From Campylobacterota bacterium (lineage in GTDB: Bacteria > Campylobacterota > Campylobacteria > Campylobacterales > Sulfurospirillaceae): a stretch of DNA of 42,423 nt. Shown here one piece after another: positions 40,509 through 42,423 of the stretch (position 1 is the stretch's first letter; every line of letters starts with the position of its first letter). The position numbers and the translations under genes were made by a program. The DNA lies in NCBI GenBank assembly GCA_009930355.1, contig RZYK01000003.1, positions 1-42,423 on the forward strand. The letters are read 5' to 3'. A model generated the notes under the pieces. That model ran no database searches. It was not told the origin of the DNA and saw only the letters and a list, made by a program, of their open reading frames with translations.

Positions 40509-40554
40509 CTCTATTTGATTTTCGTTTTTCACTAAGATTAGCGAAAATCAAATA
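40509..40554 (+). promoter_or_regulatory. late promoter inside a hairpin (lysis cassette)
   Basis: AAATA (40501-40505, overlapping the stop codon), 3 nt, CTCTATTTGATTTTC (40509-40523), then CTAAGATTAGC (40532-40542) with the -10-like TAAGAT (40533-40538). A perfect 13-bp inverted repeat, TATTTGATTTTCG (40512-40524) and CGAAAATCAAATA (40542-40554), encloses the -10. It abuts the AAGG ribosome binding site of the holin (ATG 40564). The element probably times lysis. Confidence 0.65.
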
Positions 40555-40563
40555 AGGCTTCTA

Positions 40564-40998
40564 ATGGAAAAGCAGTCGGTACTTCTTAATTCTTTTCTCA
40601 TCCCTCTTGCATGGGTTATTCAATATCTCGAACTCGATTATAAAAAACTCACAATTTTAATAAGCCTCATGTGCCTTGACATGGTAACAGGGACGATTAA
40701 AGCTTATGTAGCCAAGCAAGATATAACCTCAAGGCGTTGGGTGGCAGGATTTTTAAGCAAGCTCGTTGTCTTGCTCATCCCTTTTGTAATTGCCCTAATG
40801 GCTAAAGGCGTTGATATTGACGTTAGATGGTTCGTTGGACTAAGCCTGTCAATTCTTATTGTCGCTGAATCTTATAGCATTTTAGGAAATGTGCATACGA
40901 TAAAGACAGGTGAAGCAGTCGCTGAAATTGATGCTGTAAGTGCCATTATTAAAGCATTGAGAGAGATTCTTGAAAACATGATTCAGAGGGGTAGATAA
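40564..40998 (+). CDS. phage holin (Phage_holin_4-like)
   Basis: A 144-aa protein with three or four hydrophobic segments (about 8-22, 30-48, 63-82 and 88-107) and the typical signature LDMVTGTIKAYVAKQ-ITSRRWVAGFLSKLVVLL and LIVAESYSILGN of this holin family (an xDxxTG turn, a G-xxxK helix, and E-S-xS-I-xxN). It oligomerises in the inner membrane and opens it for the endolysin at a set time. First gene of the lysis cassette, behind a late promoter/hairpin. Confidence 0.85.
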   Translation: MEKQSVLLNSFLIPLAWVIQYLELDYKKLTILISLMCLDMVTGTIKAYVAKQDITSRRWVAGFLSKLVVLLIPFVIALMAKGVDIDVRWFVGLSLSILIVAESYSILGNVHTIKTGEAVAEIDAVSAIIKALREILENMIQRGR

Positions 40999-41408
40999 TG
41001 TGGCTTACGTTGTTTTCTTTTATTAAAAATCAAATGAGTGTATTGGATTACATTTTGGTTGGATGTATTGTCGCTCTTTTGGGGTGGGCAACCTCTTTGA
41101 AAATAGAAAATTGCTCCTTGACAGCGGATGTTAAGAGTCAAGCGGAAACGATTGCTAAAAACAACGTAGATATTCGAGACTTACAAACAAGCTTGGCTAA
41201 AAAGAGAAGCGAGATAAATCTTCAAAATAAACTTATTGAACAAAACAAAATTGACAAAGAAGCAAAAGACAAAGAGGTGAAAACTCAAAAAGAAGAAATT
41301 GATAAAAAATATAAGCTCAAAAGAGAAGAAATACAGAGATACAAAGGAGATGAAAATGCCTCGTCTTGTGATAACGCTCGCATGTTTTTTAATAGTGCTT
41401 ATTGGTAG
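40998..41408 (+). CDS. inner-membrane spanin subunit (Rz-like)
   Basis: A 136-aa protein with one N-terminal membrane helix (LDYILVGCIVALLGWATSL, residues 16-34) and a long periplasmic coiled coil (45-125; AETIAKNNVDIRDLQTSL; KDKEVKTQKEEIDKKYKL). It shares one base with the holin stop and has a lipoprotein gene nested in its end. This is the classic i-spanin layout. It pairs with the nested o-spanin to fuse inner and outer membranes in the last step of lysis. Confidence 0.85.
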   Translation: MWLTLFSFIKNQMSVLDYILVGCIVALLGWATSLKIENCSLTADVKSQAETIAKNNVDIRDLQTSLAKKRSEINLQNKLIEQNKIDKEAKDKEVKTQKEEIDKKYKLKREEIQRYKGDENASSCDNARMFFNSAYW

Positions 41409-41616
41409 TGGGTGCGCCACAAAAGAGCCTTGTATAGACCAGATTGTGAACATCCCTCAAAAATGCCAAATGGATGAGGGCGTAATGCCAGAGATAGAGC
41501 AAAGAGAGTTTAAAAAAGGGGAAGAGTTGGAGCAAAACAAATGGGTGTACGGTAATTATTTGACAATGAAAGCGTATGCGGAAAAATTAAGAGCAGAGAT
41601 AGGGAGATGTAAGTAA
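41356..41616 (+). CDS. outer-membrane spanin lipoprotein (Rz1-like), partly nested
   Basis: An 86-aa lipoprotein: MPRLVITLACFLIVLIGSGC with the lipobox ending at C20. The mature part is polar with a few charged helices (PEIEQREFKKGEELEQNKW). Start at 41356 because AAGGAG lies 6 nt upstream. An ATG at 41350 is too close. It overlaps the Rz-like gene by 53 nt in the +1 frame, the usual embedded arrangement, and its stop overlaps the endolysin start. Confidence 0.8.
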   Translation: MPRLVITLACFLIVLIGSGCATKEPCIDQIVNIPQKCQMDEGVMPEIEQREFKKGEELEQNKWVYGNYLTMKAYAEKLRAEIGRCK

Positions 41617-42173
41617 TGGCTGATATAAAAAATGCCTTACCAATTTTGTATAAAGCAGAATTTTCAAGACCTGAAAATGCTTTACATGTAAACAAAACGG
41701 AGACAGGTTATACATTCATGGGGATTTACCAGACAGCTCATCCTACATGGAGTGGGTGGGGTATTGTTAGGGATAAATTAAAACAGTACGGAGGAGATAT
41801 AAAGCTTGCTTCTTCAATGCTGTATGATAATGAAAAAATGAGAGAGCTTGTTGAGTTCTTCTATAAAAGAAATTTTTGGGATAGGGCAAAGCTTGACCGT
41901 GTAAATTCGCAACATATTGCAAACGAAATTTTTATATTTGGTGTTGTGGCTGATATGCCTCCTGCAATAAAAAAAGCTCAACAACTTGTCGGTGTAACAG
42001 CCGATGGAAATGTTGGTGAAAAAACACTCACTGCTTTAAATAGTTTTGATGAAAAAGCTTTTGACTTGGCTTTCGATGAAAAGGAAATTGAATATTTTAA
42101 AACCGTTATTTCTTTGAAGCCAGAGAAAGAAGTTTTCTTAAAAGGTTGGATAAACAGGGCACATTTAGTCTAA
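41616..42173 (+). CDS. endolysin, GH108-type muramidase with PG-binding end
   Basis: A 185-aa lysozyme-like enzyme without a signal peptide, so it needs the holin. E15 in LYKAEFSRPEN is the likely catalytic glutamate. GYTFMGIYQTAHPTW (31-45) matches the TxFGI block of the GH108 family. The C-terminal 80 residues (AIKKAQQLVGVTADGNVGEKTLTAL) form the PG-binding-3 domain usual for this family. It cuts the peptidoglycan glycan strand. It is the last phage gene before attR. Confidence 0.85.
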   Translation: MADIKNALPILYKAEFSRPENALHVNKTETGYTFMGIYQTAHPTWSGWGIVRDKLKQYGGDIKLASSMLYDNEKMRELVEFFYKRNFWDRAKLDRVNSQHIANEIFIFGVVADMPPAIKKAQQLVGVTADGNVGEKTLTALNSFDEKAFDLAFDEKEIEYFKTVISLKPEKEVFLKGWINRAHLV

Positions 42174-42176
42174 TAA

Positions 42177-42199
42177 TTTGTGCCAAATTTTGTGCCAAA
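42177..42199. repeat. integrase arm-type sites, right
   Basis: Two copies of TTTGTGCCAAA at 42177-42187 and 42189-42199 (one base between them), just after the endolysin stop. They are identical to the tandem pair at the left end, and both lie on the phage side of the core. Confidence 0.65.
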
Positions 42200-42203
42200 T
42201 CAT

Positions 42204-42231
42204 CTACCCAAATGGTGTTCCATAAGGGTAG
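42204..42231 (+). terminator. probable terminator of the late operon
   Basis: CTACCC-AA-ATGG-TGTT-CCAT-AA-GGGTAG: two stacked stems with a symmetric AA/AA internal loop, followed by TAATTTGG. It is the only strong hairpin after the endolysin and before the host gene. The T-tract is short, so it may be leaky. Confidence 0.45.
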
Positions 42232-42302
42232 TAATTTGGTTGCGTGTGGTTCGAGATGCCCTATTTGTTGTGTTTTAGAGATATTAACTAAAGCTCCTGC
42301 GC

Positions 42303-42319
42303 TAAAGTTAAATTATATA
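42303..42319. other. attR core, 17-bp direct repeat
   Basis: TAAAGTTAAATTATATA, an exact repeat of 916-932. It lies 50 bp before the cheZ-like start. About 100 bp between the arm sites and this core hold no visible feature except AT-rich sequence. Confidence 0.8.
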
Positions 42320-42329
42320 TAAAGTTCAC

Positions 42330-42335
42330 TATAAT
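42330..42335 (+). promoter_or_regulatory. cheZ-like gene -10 box
   Basis: A perfect TATAAT 33 nt before the ATG. The -35 position falls inside the attachment core. The promoter therefore keeps its core but receives phage DNA further upstream. Confidence 0.6.
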
Positions 42336-42368
42336 AGACCATAATTTGTCTTTATTAGGAGAAAGCTT

Positions 42369-42423
42369 ATGACGCAAGAAGAACTTGATGCTTTAATGGC
42401 AGGTGAGTTAGATGATATGCAAG
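42369..42423 (+). CDS. cheZ: chemotaxis phosphatase CheZ-like protein, N-terminus only
   Basis: Only 18 residues are present, MTQEELDALMAGELDDMQ. This fits, from memory, the N-terminus of the remote CheZ proteins of Campylobacterota (MTQEELDALM), encoded next to glnA in Campylobacter. AGGAG precedes the ATG. The gene continues beyond the window. The MxQEE-DALM motif also resembles FliM/FliN starts, so the identity is probable but not certain. Confidence 0.5.
   Translation, partial: MTQEELDALMAGELDDMQ

Noticed and set aside
1..42423. Insertion sequences, toxin-antitoxin pairs or frameshifted phage genes
   Set aside because: No transposase, no recognisable toxin-antitoxin pair and no broken core gene were found. 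All essential modules look intact.

Overview
The window is a complete, apparently intact temperate phage genome of about 41.4 kb, integrated in a Campylobacterota chromosome. The host is probably Sulfurospirillum or a relative, which is inferred and not proven. The flanks carry the start of glnA (leftward), a PHP-type histidinol-phosphatase gene (leftward) and, at the right edge, the start of a cheZ-like gene (rightward). Campylobacter has the same glnA/cheZ neighbourhood. A 17-bp direct repeat (916-932 and 42303-42319) marks attL and attR. Each end also has a pair of TTTGTGCCAAA repeats that look like integrase arm sites. The phage entered the short divergent promoter region between hisJ and cheZ.

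Left arm, leftward (1011-10848): tyrosine integrase, a possible excisionase, a run of very small coupled genes (membrane protein, zinc ribbon, lipoprotein and unknowns), a gene-free structured-RNA locus (4380-4767), two related OB-fold/SSB-like proteins, a single-strand annealing protein, a PD-(D/E)XK exonuclease, a histone-like protein and several conserved phage unknowns. Upstream lies about 1 kb without genes (10849-11910). It holds a cloverleaf-like leader RNA, a large dyad and six imperfect 31-33 bp direct repeats that look like replication-origin iterons.

Switch (11911-13370): an S24-type repressor, translationally coupled to a four-helix membrane protein, faces a small Cro-like protein across a 126-bp operator/promoter region.

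Right arm, rightward (13161-42173): replication (winged-helix initiator, DnaC-like loader), DUF1064 nuclease, small and large terminase, a Mor-like regulator, portal, scaffold, major capsid protein, adaptor, an Ig-domain virion protein, a long block of unrecognised tail/receptor-binding proteins, ejection proteins (311 and 1838 aa), then holin, nested spanins (Rz/Rz1 type) and a GH108-like endolysin. There is no tape measure, sheath or tail tube, and very large internal virion proteins are present, so the particle is podovirus-like.

The most interesting signal is a regulatory element used four times in the right arm: before the capsid gene, gene 29610, the 1838-aa ejection protein and the holin. 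A promoter-like motif (CTCTATTT, 16-17 nt, then TANNAT) lies inside an inverted repeat whose 3' arm holds or borders the ribosome binding site. Read-through mRNA would hide the site, while mRNA starting at the embedded promoter would expose it. Other notable signals are a strongly over-represented palindrome (TTACATGTAA), tRNA-like RNAs, a repeated intercistronic element in the left arm, and a third internal pair of integrase-arm-like repeats.
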